From contig JALCBJ010000005.1 of NCBI GenBank assembly GCA_028066595.1, positions 107,933 to 171,932 on the forward strand: a DNA stretch of 64,000 nt, given 5' to 3'. A program made the translations under genes and the position numbers. The number at the start of each line of letters is the position of its first letter. Positions within the stretch are counted from its first letter, which is position 1. This document shows positions 36,571 through 46,302 of the stretch, in pieces. The stretch is from Thermoanaerobaculia bacterium (GTDB taxonomy: Bacteria; Acidobacteriota; Thermoanaerobaculia; Multivoradales; J023). The notes beneath the pieces were generated by a model. That model did no database searches. It was not told the origin of the DNA and saw only the letters and a list, made by a program, of their open reading frames with translations.

Positions 36571-38622
36571 TTACGGCTCCTCGCTCGCCTCGGCGGAGGC
36601 GGGGACCAGCTGCGGCGGCACGTCGTCCTCTGAGCTCTCTTCGGCCTCGCTCCGACTGCCCCAGCGCATCACCACCAGCGTCAGGTCGTCGTCGAGATGC
36701 CCACCGTCACCGTAGTGGCTGGCGACCGCGGCCAGCAGTGCAGAGCGCACCTCTTCGATGTCGTCCGAGTGACCCTCGAGGGTCTCCACGACCCTTCGAT
36801 AGCCGAACAACTCGTCGTCGCGATCGGTGGCTTCCAGCAGTCCGTCCGACAGCCACACCAAGACGTCACCTTCTCGGAGTCTGGCCTGGTGCAAGGGAAA
36901 TGCCGGCTGAAGTAGTCCCAGAGGTGAGCCGTGAAGCTCGACCTCGGTCACGTCGCCGTTCCGCAGGAGATAGGTCGGCGGATGACCCGCGTTGACGATC
37001 TCGATCTCGCCCGTGGCACGGTCGATGGCGGTGATCGTCGCGGTGACGAAGAAGCGCCGCTGCTCGGAGCTTTGTAGCCGTTCCTGCAGGAGATCGTGGA
37101 GACGCCCCAGAAGAGTTGTCGGATCGGACTCCTCTTCCGACAAGAGCTCGAAGGCGGACTTCACCATCGCCATGCGCAGCCCAGCGGCGAGCCCATGTCC
37201 CGACACGTCGGCCACGACCACGGCACAACGTCCATCCGCGAGCGTCAGCACGTCGTAGTAGTCGCCGCCGAGGGCTGCGCTGGGTCGGAAGTAGGTAGAG
37301 AACTCGAGTGGCTCGGGAGCCTGCAACGTGTCTGGCAGGAGGCTGCGTTGCATCTCGTGGGCCAACGACATCTCGCGTTCCCAGATCTCCTTCTGGGCTG
37401 TATCGCGAACCAGCCGTTCGAGATTCTCGGCCATACCGTTGAAGCTTCTCTGGAGCGCGCCCACCTGATCACGCCGGCGCACCGCGATACGGGTCGCAAA
37501 GTCGCCGCTCTGGATGCGTTGAGTAGCGTTCGACAACCGGTTGACCGCCCTGCTGAGCCCGACGATCATGGTGACAGCCATGACGACCGCCACCAGGTAG
37601 AGGTCGAACGTGACCAGGAAGACCACGAGGAAGATGAGGTAGACGAAGAAGCCCACTTCCGGAGACTGCGGCACGATGTGGTCGGACAGCGATCGGACCG
37701 TGGCCGACATCGTCGCCGTCAGATACTCGTCAGCGGTCGTGCCGCCATCGAGCAAAAGATACGGGCGCGACAGCTCGACCCAGACGAGCCAGGGTTCGTC
37801 GAGCCAGCCGGGATCCGCTCGTTCCGTAAAGTGTTTGCGGATGATCTCCGGATCTTCCACTGGTTCCAGGGCATGGATCGGGTACTCACGGCCGAAGAGC
37901 TTGAAGGTCACCCTTTCGCCGACGTGTGCCCCCGGGCGCGCTAGCTCGACCCAGAGACCGGTACGACGGGACAGATAGGGCGCCAGTTCTTCACCGTGGC
38001 GAGCGAGGATGGCGAAGCGTCCCGCCCGGGCTGCTCCGAACACCTCCGGCTGTCCATCGATTCCCTGGACCATCGGTAGCTGTCCCGTGCGTGCGTCGAG
38101 CCGTGCGTCGGTCCACCATTCCTGCCATCGTTTGGGTGCATCACGGGCTCCCAACCAGAGCTCGCCGTCTCGGTACAGGGTGAAGGCGACGTCCAGGTCG
38201 GGAGGAGGCGGTTCTTCCGCCAGCTGGCCGCGTAGCACCAGGTCGAGCTGGCGTGCTGCGAGGGACTCCAGCTGGGCCTGGAGGTCGTAGACCGCATCGC
38301 GGAAGAGATATCCCTGGTAGAAGCCGGCCAGGACGTAGAAGATCAGCGAAACCAGGATCGCCAACAGCGGGATCGGTACGATGCCGATGAGGAAATAGGA
38401 GAACGCGAGACGTCGTCCGACGCTCCACAGCAGTTTCCCGATGGCGACCCCGGCCAGCCAGACGAGCATCGTCACCAGCCACAAAAGGGTCCAGGCGCGT
38501 AGCCACCATTCGAGTACGCCGGCGCCGTCTCCGGGCCACAGGCCGAACCACACCGCCAAACCCGCGATAGCGGGTAGGCTCGTGGCACAGACGAGAAACG
38601 TGCGCAGACTGGGCAGCTTCAA
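36571..38622 (-). CDS. HAMP-containing SpoIIE/PP2C-type (RsbU-like) phosphatase
   Basis: TM segments, HAMP-like region (VNRLSNATQRIQSGDFATRIAVRRRDQVGALQRSFNGMAENL), ALGGDYYDVLTLADGRCAVVVADVSGHGLAAGLRMAMVKSAFE, LVWLSDGLLEATD. Confidence 0.88.
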   Translation of the reverse strand: MKLPSLRTFLVCATSLPAIAGLAVWFGLWPGDGAGVLEWWLRAWTLLWLVTMLVWLAGVAIGKLLWSVGRRLAFSYFLIGIVPIPLLAILVSLIFYVLAGFYQGYLFRDAVYDLQAQLESLAARQLDLVLRGQLAEEPPPPDLDVAFTLYRDGELWLGARDAPKRWQEWWTDARLDARTGQLPMVQGIDGQPEVFGAARAGRFAILARHGEELAPYLSRRTGLWVELARPGAHVGERVTFKLFGREYPIHALEPVEDPEIIRKHFTERADPGWLDEPWLVWVELSRPYLLLDGGTTADEYLTATMSATVRSLSDHIVPQSPEVGFFVYLIFLVVFLVTFDLYLVAVVMAVTMIVGLSRAVNRLSNATQRIQSGDFATRIAVRRRDQVGALQRSFNGMAENLERLVRDTAQKEIWEREMSLAHEMQRSLLPDTLQAPEPLEFSTYFRPSAALGGDYYDVLTLADGRCAVVVADVSGHGLAAGLRMAMVKSAFELLSEEESDPTTLLGRLHDLLQERLQSSEQRRFFVTATITAIDRATGEIEIVNAGHPPTYLLRNGDVTEVELHGSPLGLLQPAFPLHQARLREGDVLVWLSDGLLEATDRDDELFGYRRVVETLEGHSDDIEEVRSALLAAVASHYGDGGHLDDDLTLVVMRWGSRSEAEESSEDDVPPQLVPASAEASEEP

Positions 38623-38935
38623 AGGGGGTTCCGGCGAGAAAGGTGAAGGCGGTGCCGAGGCGGGTCAGACCGACCACGGCTCGCCGGTCAGCACTGCTAC
38701 CTACGATAACGAACGCGTGGTGTTGTCGTTGACCGACGTCAGAAAAACTCTAGAGAAGCTCTCGAGCGCATCCATGGACCGCCCCAGTTCAGAAAGATCC
38801 GTTGCTTCCTCGTGCGAAGGAGCACCAGACCGATCGAATCCTCTCCTGGAGAGCCGTCTCGAGCCGGGAAGCGCTCTGCGAGGGATCCAGAAATCGTCGT
38901 CCGCGACCAGCGAAAGGGTCTGCTAGCATCCTTGG

Positions 38936-38962
38936 AAGGGGCCCGAACGAACGGCCCTTTTT
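38936..38962 (+). terminator. Terminator-like hairpin in the 5' region of korA
   Basis: GGGCC (38939-38943), loop CGAACGAAC, GGCCC (38953-38957), T5 (38958-38962). Confidence 0.45.
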
Positions 38963-39141
38963 CCGTACCAGCTGGGCCACGGCGAGGCAGGCTCGCAGGT
39001 CCGCACTCCTACGATGCTCAGCTCGGTCTCACGTGTCCGACTCGCTGCAGGAAGCCTTCGAGGCGCGGCGGGCTCGGTCGTATCGGAACCGCTCGCAGGC
39101 TCTAGATTCAGCTCGGATTCCCAGAAAGGTCGAACAAGCCG

Positions 39142-41019
39142 ATGACCACTCCCGCCGTTTCGGACTCTGTTTCCGAACGTCAGCACGAAAAGCTGCACGA
39201 TGTCGTGATTCGATTCGCTGGCGACAGCGGAGACGGCATGCAGCTGACCGGCACGCAGTTCACCAATACATCGGCTGTGCTCGGCAACGATCTTTCCACG
39301 TTGCCGGATTTCCCGGCGGAGATCCGCGCTCCTGCCGGCACGCTTCCGGGCGTCTCCGCGTTTCAGGTACGGATCGCCGACTACGACATCCATACGCCGG
39401 GGGACGTGCCCGACGTGCTGGTGGCGATGAATCCGGCGGCACTGAAGACCAACCTCGGGGACTTGGTGCCGAACGGCATCGTGATTCTCAACGTCAACGA
39501 GTTCAACAAGCGCAATCTGGGCAAGGCCCACTACGATGTGGATCCGAGGGAAGATGGCTCCCTCGAGGGGTTCCGGTTATTCGAAGTCGAGCTGACCCGG
39601 TTGACCTTGGAAGCGCTGCAGGAGCTCGAGCTCGACAATCGTAGCCGTGGGCGCTGCAAGAATTTCTTCGCCCTGGGCATGGTGTACTGGATGTACAGCC
39701 GCCCCCTCGACAACACGATCGAGTACCTCTACAAGAAGTTCGCCAAGAAGCCGATCTTGGCCGAGGCCAACGAGAAGGCACTACGAGCCGGCTACAACTA
39801 TTGCGACATCACCGGCGCTTTTCAGGTCCGCTACGAGGTGGAGCCAGCGCAGCTGGAGCCGGGCCTGTACCGGAACATCAACGGCAACTCGGCTCTGGCA
39901 CTGGGCTTCGTTGCCGCGAGCCGGCGAAGCGGCCTGCCGCTGTTCCTGGGCTCGTACCCGATCACCCCGGCTTCTTCGGTGTTGCACGAGCTCGCCAAGT
40001 ACAAGCAGTACAACGTCACGACATTTCAGGCAGAGGACGAGATCGCTGCAGTTTGCGCCGCCATCGGTGCATCGTTCGGTGGGTCGCTGGCGATCACGTC
40101 CACCAGCGGCCCGGGGATCGCTCTGAAGTCCGAGGGCATGAACCTGGCATTGATGACTGAGCTTCCGCTGGTGGTGATCAACGTGCAACGAGCCGGTCCT
40201 TCTACCGGCATGCCGACGAAGACCGAGCAAAGTGACCTCCTTCAGGTGATGTTTGGGCGCAACGGCGAGGCACCCATGCCTGTCATCGCACCGTCGTCGC
40301 CAGCCGACTGCTTCTTTGCGGCTCTCGAAGCGAGTCGGATGGCCGTGCATCACATGGTCCCCGTGATCCTGATCTCCGATGGCTACCTGGCGAACGGGTC
40401 GGAGCCGTGGAGGCTACCCTCGGTCGAGGATCTGCCCGATCTGACGGTGGACTTCTACGGCGGTGAGAACACCGATCCAGAGGTTGGATTCTTGCCCTAC
40501 CGTCGCAGTTCCGAAACCTTGGCTCGCCCTTGGGCGGTGCCGGGCACACCGGGTCTGGAGCACCGCATCGGGGGCCTGGAGAAGCAGGACGGTACGGGAA
40601 ACGTGTCCTACGACCCGGAGAATCACGAGCACATGACCCGGTTGCGTGCCGAGAAAGTGGAGCGCATCGCGAACACCATCCCTGAGCTGGAGGTGGTGGG
40701 CGACGAGGACGCTGAGCTATTGGTGGTGGGGTGGGGGTCGACTCTGGGCGCCATCACTGGCGCCGTGAACCTGGCCAGGCGCCAGGGATACAAGGTGGCG
40801 CGGACTCATTTCCGGCATATTCACCCACTACCGCGCAACACCGAGGAGGTGCTACGGCAGTTCCCGAACGTACTGATGCCCGAGCTGAACACGGGGCAGA
40901 TGGCCATGCTGCTGCGCTCCCACTTCCTGATCGACGTCCAAACCTATTCGAAAGTCCAAGGGAAGCCGTTTACCCGTAGCGAGATTCTCGATCGCATCGT
41001 CGAGATGCTGGAGACATGA
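39142..41019 (+). CDS. korA: 2-oxoacid:acceptor (ferredoxin) oxidoreductase, fused gamma/alpha subunit
   Basis: IRFAGDSGDGMQLTG, FLGSYPITPASSVLHELAKYK, AAIGASFGGSLAITSTSGPGIALKSEGMNLA, PSTGMPTKTEQSDL. Confidence 0.92.
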   Translation: MTTPAVSDSVSERQHEKLHDVVIRFAGDSGDGMQLTGTQFTNTSAVLGNDLSTLPDFPAEIRAPAGTLPGVSAFQVRIADYDIHTPGDVPDVLVAMNPAALKTNLGDLVPNGIVILNVNEFNKRNLGKAHYDVDPREDGSLEGFRLFEVELTRLTLEALQELELDNRSRGRCKNFFALGMVYWMYSRPLDNTIEYLYKKFAKKPILAEANEKALRAGYNYCDITGAFQVRYEVEPAQLEPGLYRNINGNSALALGFVAASRRSGLPLFLGSYPITPASSVLHELAKYKQYNVTTFQAEDEIAAVCAAIGASFGGSLAITSTSGPGIALKSEGMNLALMTELPLVVINVQRAGPSTGMPTKTEQSDLLQVMFGRNGEAPMPVIAPSSPADCFFAALEASRMAVHHMVPVILISDGYLANGSEPWRLPSVEDLPDLTVDFYGGENTDPEVGFLPYRRSSETLARPWAVPGTPGLEHRIGGLEKQDGTGNVSYDPENHEHMTRLRAEKVERIANTIPELEVVGDEDAELLVVGWGSTLGAITGAVNLARRQGYKVARTHFRHIHPLPRNTEEVLRQFPNVLMPELNTGQMAMLLRSHFLIDVQTYSKVQGKPFTRSEILDRIVEMLET

Positions 41020-41020
41020 G

Positions 41021-42028
41021 ATGACCGAGCAAGCGACACTCACCCGCAGCGATTTCCAATCCGATCAGGAAGTCCGTTGGTGTCCAGGTTGTGGCGACTA
41101 CGCCATCCTCAAGGCCGTGCAAGACGTGTTTCCGACGTTGGGGATACCGAAGGAGAAGTTCGTCATCGTCTCGGGTATCGGCTGCTCCAGCCGGTTCCCC
41201 TATTACATGGATACCTACGGATTTCACACGATTCACGGTCGTGCGCCTGCCATCGCCACAGGGCTCAAGGTCAGTCGACCGGATCTGGAAGTGTGGGTGG
41301 TCACGGGAGATGGTGACGCCCTGTCGATCGGTGGCAACCATCTGATCCACGCGCTGCGCCGCAACGTCGGGCTGAAGATCATGCTCTTCAACAACCGGAT
41401 CTACGGACTGACCAAAGGCCAGTACTCGCCCACGTCCGAGGTCGGAAAACGCACCTCGTCTACGCCGTATGGCTCGATCGACGCACCTTTCAATCCTTTG
41501 GCCATCGCGCTCGGTGCCGGGGCGAGTTTCGTGGCTCGCGGTGTCGACGTCTTCCTGCCACACCTCAAGTCGATCCTGCAGCGAGCCTCGGCGCATCAGG
41601 GCACCGCGTTCGTCGAGATCTACCAGAATTGCAACATCTTCAACGACGGCGCGTTTCAAGCAGTGACGTCGAAGGAGCATCGCAAGGCCGACGTGATCTA
41701 CCTAGAGCATGGGCAGCCGGTGACATTCGGCGACGATCGGGAGCTTGGAATTCAGATGGACGGTGCGCAGTTGAAGGTGGTGGAGTTGGGGGACGGCCTC
41801 ACCGCGGACGACTGTCTCGTCTGGGACGAGACCGATCGGAATCTGGCCTGGGCCATGGCCCAGATGGAGGCACCGGCGTTCCCGACTCCGATCGGGATTC
41901 TTCGCTCCGTCGAGCGCCCGTCTTTCGAGAGCCAGGTCGTTGCACAGATCCAACACGAAATCGACATCAAAGGAAGCGGCAGCCTCGACGAGCTGGTCCG
42001 TTCCGGCGATACTTGGACCGTCACCTGA
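41021..42028 (+). CDS. korB: 2-oxoacid:acceptor (ferredoxin) oxidoreductase, beta subunit
   Basis: VRWCPGCGDYAILKAVQ, VSGIGCSSRFPYYMDTYGFHTIHGRAPAIATGLK, VVTGDGDALSIGGNHLIHALRRN, MLFNNRIYGLTKGQYSPTS. Confidence 0.95.
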   Translation: MTEQATLTRSDFQSDQEVRWCPGCGDYAILKAVQDVFPTLGIPKEKFVIVSGIGCSSRFPYYMDTYGFHTIHGRAPAIATGLKVSRPDLEVWVVTGDGDALSIGGNHLIHALRRNVGLKIMLFNNRIYGLTKGQYSPTSEVGKRTSSTPYGSIDAPFNPLAIALGAGASFVARGVDVFLPHLKSILQRASAHQGTAFVEIYQNCNIFNDGAFQAVTSKEHRKADVIYLEHGQPVTFGDDRELGIQMDGAQLKVVELGDGLTADDCLVWDETDRNLAWAMAQMEAPAFPTPIGILRSVERPSFESQVVAQIQHEIDIKGSGSLDELVRSGDTWTVT

Positions 42029-42030
42029 GA

Positions 42031-42148
42031 GTACGAGAGACGCGACGATCGCACCGGACACCACGATCGCACCAGAGACACAACGGTCGCGCCGTATACA
42101 CGACAACCGTACGAGAGACACGACAACCGTACGAGAGCCACGACGATC
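42031..42148. repeat. Six-copy degenerate ~20-bp tandem repeat between korB and lepB
   Basis: GTACGAGAGACGCGACGATC / GCACCGGACACCACGATC / GCACCAGAGACACAACGGTC / GCGCCGTATACACGACAACC / GTACGAGAGACACGACAACC / GTACGAGAGCCACGACGATC. Confidence 0.85.
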
Positions 42149-42159
42149 CGCTTTGATTC

Positions 42160-42963
42160 ATGACTGACCACAGCGAACGTCACGACAGCTACGCCCCGGA
42201 GGACGCCGCGGGATCGAGCATCGCGGAGCCACCTCGGGCCCGTGACGGTGCCGAGTCCGGAACGGTGGAAGTCGAGGGCTGGAAGGGCAAGAGCCATGCC
42301 TTCTGGCGCGAGTGGATCAAGCCTCTCCTGATCATCGGGCTCGTGATGTTCTCGTTTCGCTCGGCCGTCGCCGATTGGAACGATGTACCCACCGGTTCCA
42401 TGAAGCCGACCATTCTCGAAGGCGATCGCATCTTCATCAACAAGATTGCCTACGACTTGAAGGTGCCGTTTACGACGATTCGGGTCGCGGAGTGGGATGA
42501 TCCGGAGTGGGGTGACGTGGTGGTATTGCTGTCACCGGAAGACGGCAAGCGGTTGGTGAAGCGGGTAGTGGGACTCCCGGGCGATACGGTCGAGATCGAC
42601 GGGCCGTTCCTTTATCGCAACGGTGAGCGGGCCGCGTACGACATCCTCGATCCGTACTATGTGAACCAGATCGACAGTCACGAGCAGGCTCGCTATCACT
42701 TTGCAGCAGAGGAGCTGGACGGTTTACGACATCCCATCATGACCCGCGTCGGACGGCTGGATTCGCCGACCGGCCCGTTCGTCATTCCTGACGATCATTT
42801 CTTCGTGATGGGCGACAACCGCGGCAACTCTCGTGATTCCCGCTATTTCGGCACCGTCCACCGCGACGAGATCTTGGGTCGCGCCACAGCCGTTGCTCTG
42901 TCGCTGGACCGAGAGAACTACTTCAAGCCTCGCTGGCACCGCTTCTTCACGAAGCTTCCCTGA
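42160..42963 (+). CDS. lepB: Signal peptidase I
   Basis: DVPTGSMKPTILEGDRIFINKIAYD (catalytic Ser), GKRLVKRVVGLPGDTVEI (catalytic Lys), FFVMGDNRGNSRDSRYFG. Confidence 0.95.
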   Translation: MTDHSERHDSYAPEDAAGSSIAEPPRARDGAESGTVEVEGWKGKSHAFWREWIKPLLIIGLVMFSFRSAVADWNDVPTGSMKPTILEGDRIFINKIAYDLKVPFTTIRVAEWDDPEWGDVVVLLSPEDGKRLVKRVVGLPGDTVEIDGPFLYRNGERAAYDILDPYYVNQIDSHEQARYHFAAEELDGLRHPIMTRVGRLDSPTGPFVIPDDHFFVMGDNRGNSRDSRYFGTVHRDEILGRATAVALSLDRENYFKPRWHRFFTKLP

Positions 42964-42975
42964 GCGGGCCCGAGC

Positions 42976-45564
42976 TCAGGCCGGGCACCTGCCGAGCGCA
43001 TCCCGTGCCCGATCCAGGGCCGGTGCGGTGGCATCGTCTTCGTCTGGATTTCCCAGGAGAGGTGCGAATTCCTCGCGGGCGATCCGACATGCTCCGCTCT
43101 CTGCCAGCATCATGACCCAGACCGCCCGAGCGCGCCGGGTCCTGGCGTGGTGCGTTCCCAAGGACCGCTCGAAAACTTCGACCGCTTGCCGCGCCTGGTC
43201 GCGGGCTTCCGGTCCACGGCCCACCTGGAGTAGCACCTGAGCCAGCTGAGTCCGCGCATGCGCGATCTCAGGATGGTCCGGCGGCAATGTCTGGATCATC
43301 CAGTCGATAGCCTGCCGAAATCCCTGGACCGCTTCGCCGTGCTTCCCCGCGTATGACCGAAGGACCGAGAGATTGATCAGCACGGCTGCTAGGTCTGGAT
43401 GCCCCGGATCCAAGGTGCGGTTCCACATGTCGAACGCCTCCGCGTGGAAGGTCTCGGCTTTCTCCAGATCACCTCGGTGATACCAGTAGGCTCCCAAATT
43501 GTTGAGTGCCTGCGCCACCTCCGGGTGGTCCGCAGCGTATAGCCGCCTGCGCATCGAGAGGGCCTCGCGATAGAAGGGCTCTGCTTGTTCGAGCTCTCCC
43601 TTGATACGCAGAAGGTAGGCCAGGTTGGTCATCGCCGATGCTGCGTGCGAGGAGTCGCGGCCCAGGACGCTCTGAAAGACGCTCAAGCTCTCCCTCAGCA
43701 GGGGCTCGGCCTCCGCCAACTCGCCAAGAGATGAATGGACCGAAGCCAAGTTGCTCGAGGTGCGTGCAATCTCGAGGCGGATCTGGCCGGTGGCCTCGAG
43801 CCGCTGCAAGATCTCCAGCGAGCGAAGGAAGCTCGATCGAGCGGCCGGAAATCGACCCTCGTCGGACTCGATCAGGCCCAAGCCGTTGTATGCGGCGGCC
43901 GCGATACGTCCGTCGGTTTCTCCCCGCCGCTCCAAGCGATTCAACAGCTGTTGGTAGTGGTCGACCGCCTCCTGGAACTGAGCACTGAGTCGGGCGAGCT
44001 CCCCGAGTTCCAGCAAAAGTTCGTCGGGTTGGTGCTCGTCGTCGAGGCCGCCGAGCTGAACGCTGCGCGTCAACTGTTCGCGCGCATCCTCCAGGCGTCC
44101 GAGACGAATGTAGGCACTGCCCAGCACGCGAAACAGCTCGATCTGAAGATCGGGTTGTTGTTCGAACTGCTCGTCGACTTGTCGTACTCCCTGGTCCAGG
44201 AGGTCGCCCGCATCGATGATCTGTCCAGGCGACTCGTTCGGGGTCGAGAGATCGAATAGTCCGAGGAGCAACTCGGAGACCACCTGGGCCTTGCGAGTCT
44301 CTTGCTCTGCAGTACGCTGGCCATGGAGGGAGATGACGAAGCCGACGAGAAGAGAACCGGCCAGGAGTGCGCTCATCAGCGAGCCGAACCAGTGGCGTCG
44401 AAGTGCTCGGTGAGCTCGGTAGGCCCATGAGTCCGCGCGGGCCCGAATCGGCAACGCACTGCGGTGGCGCCGAATGTCCTCCAGGAGCTCTCGAACCGAA
44501 CCGTAGCGGCGGGATGCATGGCTCCGCAGCGCCGTGAAGCAGATCGTATCGAGGTCGCCCACCAATGCCCGACGTAGGCGTGACGGCGTCGTTCCGCGAG
44601 TGCTGGCGATGGAGTGATCGAGATCTCGCTTCGAAGGTAGCGCGGCGCCTTCCTCTCGAACGCGACGCAACATGTCCAGTGGCCCCGAGCCTCGTGGATC
44701 GAACGGGCGGTGGCCGCAGAGCAAGCGATACAGCAAGATGCCCAGCGAGTAGACGTCGGCACTGGTACCACTACTGCGACCCTCCAAGATCTCGGGAGCT
44801 GCGCATTCGAGACTGAGGAACCTCGCGCTGGTTCGGGTCGTCTCGAAGCCCGCACCGAGTCCGTCGTCCTGCAGCGCCCTGGCGATCCCGAAGTCGAGCA
44901 ACTTGACGACGCCATCCGGGGTCACGAGGATGTTCGACGGTTTGAGGTCCCGGTGGACCACCAAGCTCTGATGCGCTGCGGCCACGGCTGCGCCAATGGT
45001 GTGGAAGAGATCGAGCCTCTGGTCGAGAGTTGCCTGGTGTGCGTCGCAGTACGACAAGACATCCTGTCCCGGCACGTGTTCCATCGCCAGCCACGGGACG
45101 CCGTTGGCGGTCATGCCACTGTCGAGAAAACGGGCGATGTTGGGATGATCGAGTCTCGCCAGAATTCGCGTTTCGCTGATCAGGCGGCGAACCAGGCTCG
45201 GACTGAACCCCTCGACGATCTTCAGCGCAACCTGTTGCGAGAACTCGGCATGCTCTTTGACAGCGAGATATACGACGCCCATACCCCCACGCCCGAGGAT
45301 CTCCTCGATGCGATAGGGACCGATTTCCTGCCCGGCCGGGAGGCATGTCTCCACTCTGCCCCCGTCGAGAAGGCTCGGTCTCTCCAGCATCGACGGTGGG
45401 TCGCGGAAAGCCTCGACCAGGCTCCTCACTTCCCGACGTAGCTCGATCTGCTGGCCACAAGCCTCTTCGAGAAACGGCTCCAGCTCTTCCGGCGATCGGG
45501 CGAGCGCCTCGTGCAACAGGCCCTCGACGGTCGTCCAGGAATAGTCTAGATCCGGGCGCGTCAC
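42976..45564 (-). CDS. Serine/threonine kinase with C-terminal TPR repeats
   Basis: ILGRGGMGVVYLAV, VVHRDLKPSNILVTPDG, KLLDFGIARAL, YSLGILLYRLLCGHRPF; repeated TPR motifs (AQALNNLGAYWYHRGDLEKAE). Confidence 0.93.
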   Translation of the reverse strand: MTRPDLDYSWTTVEGLLHEALARSPEELEPFLEEACGQQIELRREVRSLVEAFRDPPSMLERPSLLDGGRVETCLPAGQEIGPYRIEEILGRGGMGVVYLAVKEHAEFSQQVALKIVEGFSPSLVRRLISETRILARLDHPNIARFLDSGMTANGVPWLAMEHVPGQDVLSYCDAHQATLDQRLDLFHTIGAAVAAAHQSLVVHRDLKPSNILVTPDGVVKLLDFGIARALQDDGLGAGFETTRTSARFLSLECAAPEILEGRSSGTSADVYSLGILLYRLLCGHRPFDPRGSGPLDMLRRVREEGAALPSKRDLDHSIASTRGTTPSRLRRALVGDLDTICFTALRSHASRRYGSVRELLEDIRRHRSALPIRARADSWAYRAHRALRRHWFGSLMSALLAGSLLVGFVISLHGQRTAEQETRKAQVVSELLLGLFDLSTPNESPGQIIDAGDLLDQGVRQVDEQFEQQPDLQIELFRVLGSAYIRLGRLEDAREQLTRSVQLGGLDDEHQPDELLLELGELARLSAQFQEAVDHYQQLLNRLERRGETDGRIAAAAYNGLGLIESDEGRFPAARSSFLRSLEILQRLEATGQIRLEIARTSSNLASVHSSLGELAEAEPLLRESLSVFQSVLGRDSSHAASAMTNLAYLLRIKGELEQAEPFYREALSMRRRLYAADHPEVAQALNNLGAYWYHRGDLEKAETFHAEAFDMWNRTLDPGHPDLAAVLINLSVLRSYAGKHGEAVQGFRQAIDWMIQTLPPDHPEIAHARTQLAQVLLQVGRGPEARDQARQAVEVFERSLGTHHARTRRARAVWVMMLAESGACRIAREEFAPLLGNPDEDDATAPALDRARDALGRCPA

Positions 45565-46208
45565 TCGACGCCGACCCCTCGATCCTCGCCATCATCCGGC
45601 CCGCTCTTCAATTCTCGGGCCAGAAGCGCTTTGGCGCTGATCCAGTCCCGTTTGATGGTCATGCCCGACACTCCGAGGGCCGAGGCGGTTTCCTCGACGC
45701 TCAGGCCGACGATGAAGCGGCATTCCACGACTCGGGCCAGCCGCTGACTGGTTTCCGCCAGACGCTCCAAGGCCTGGTCGAGGGACAAGATGTCTTCCAG
45801 CATCTGGTCCATCGACGGATCTCTGGGTACTTGGGGGTCGTCGAGAGAAACCGGCTTCTCGGTGCCACCTCGTTTTGCGCGGTGGTGAGCTCTGGCGTAG
45901 TCCACGAACGCGAAACGCATGGCGCGAGCGACCAACGCCAGGAAATGATCCCGATCGTTCCAGCGAACGCTGTCTCGCCCCTGGAGTCTGAGATAGGCCT
46001 CGTTGACCAGAGCGGTGGTATTCATCGTGGCATCGCGGCGCCACGGTGCCATACCGCTACGAAGCGTCCGGCGGGCCACCAGGCGCGCCTCCTCATAGAG
46101 ATCAGCAAAAGTCTCGTCAAGGTCGGCGCGGGTCGCCGACGAAAGTCCGGCGGGGTGTGGCTCGCCTCGGAGCGCCACCTTCTCCATGTCTCCTCGTTCG
46201 CCAGCCAT
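45561..46208 (-). CDS. ECF-family sigma factor paired with the kinase
   Basis: NTTALVNEAYLRLQGRDSVRWNDRDHFLALVARAMRFAFVDYARAHHRAKRGG...VVECRFIVGLSVEETASALGVSGMTIKRDWISAKALLARELKS; 4-nt overlap with kinase ORF. Confidence 0.9.
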   Translation of the reverse strand: MAGERGDMEKVALRGEPHPAGLSSATRADLDETFADLYEEARLVARRTLRSGMAPWRRDATMNTTALVNEAYLRLQGRDSVRWNDRDHFLALVARAMRFAFVDYARAHHRAKRGGTEKPVSLDDPQVPRDPSMDQMLEDILSLDQALERLAETSQRLARVVECRFIVGLSVEETASALGVSGMTIKRDWISAKALLARELKSGPDDGEDRGVGVE

Positions 46209-46302
46209 GTTCCTTTCCAGCTGCGGTTGACGATCATCTTAGTAGAGGGCCGGATCGGAGATCCGAGCGGCCTTCTTGCAACCACACAGAGGAGATCTGA
46301 TC

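Noticed and set aside
38802-39644. 280-aa plus-strand ORF overlapping korA start
   Set aside because: Out of frame with the clearly recognised korA and Arg-rich composition typical of a shadow ORF.
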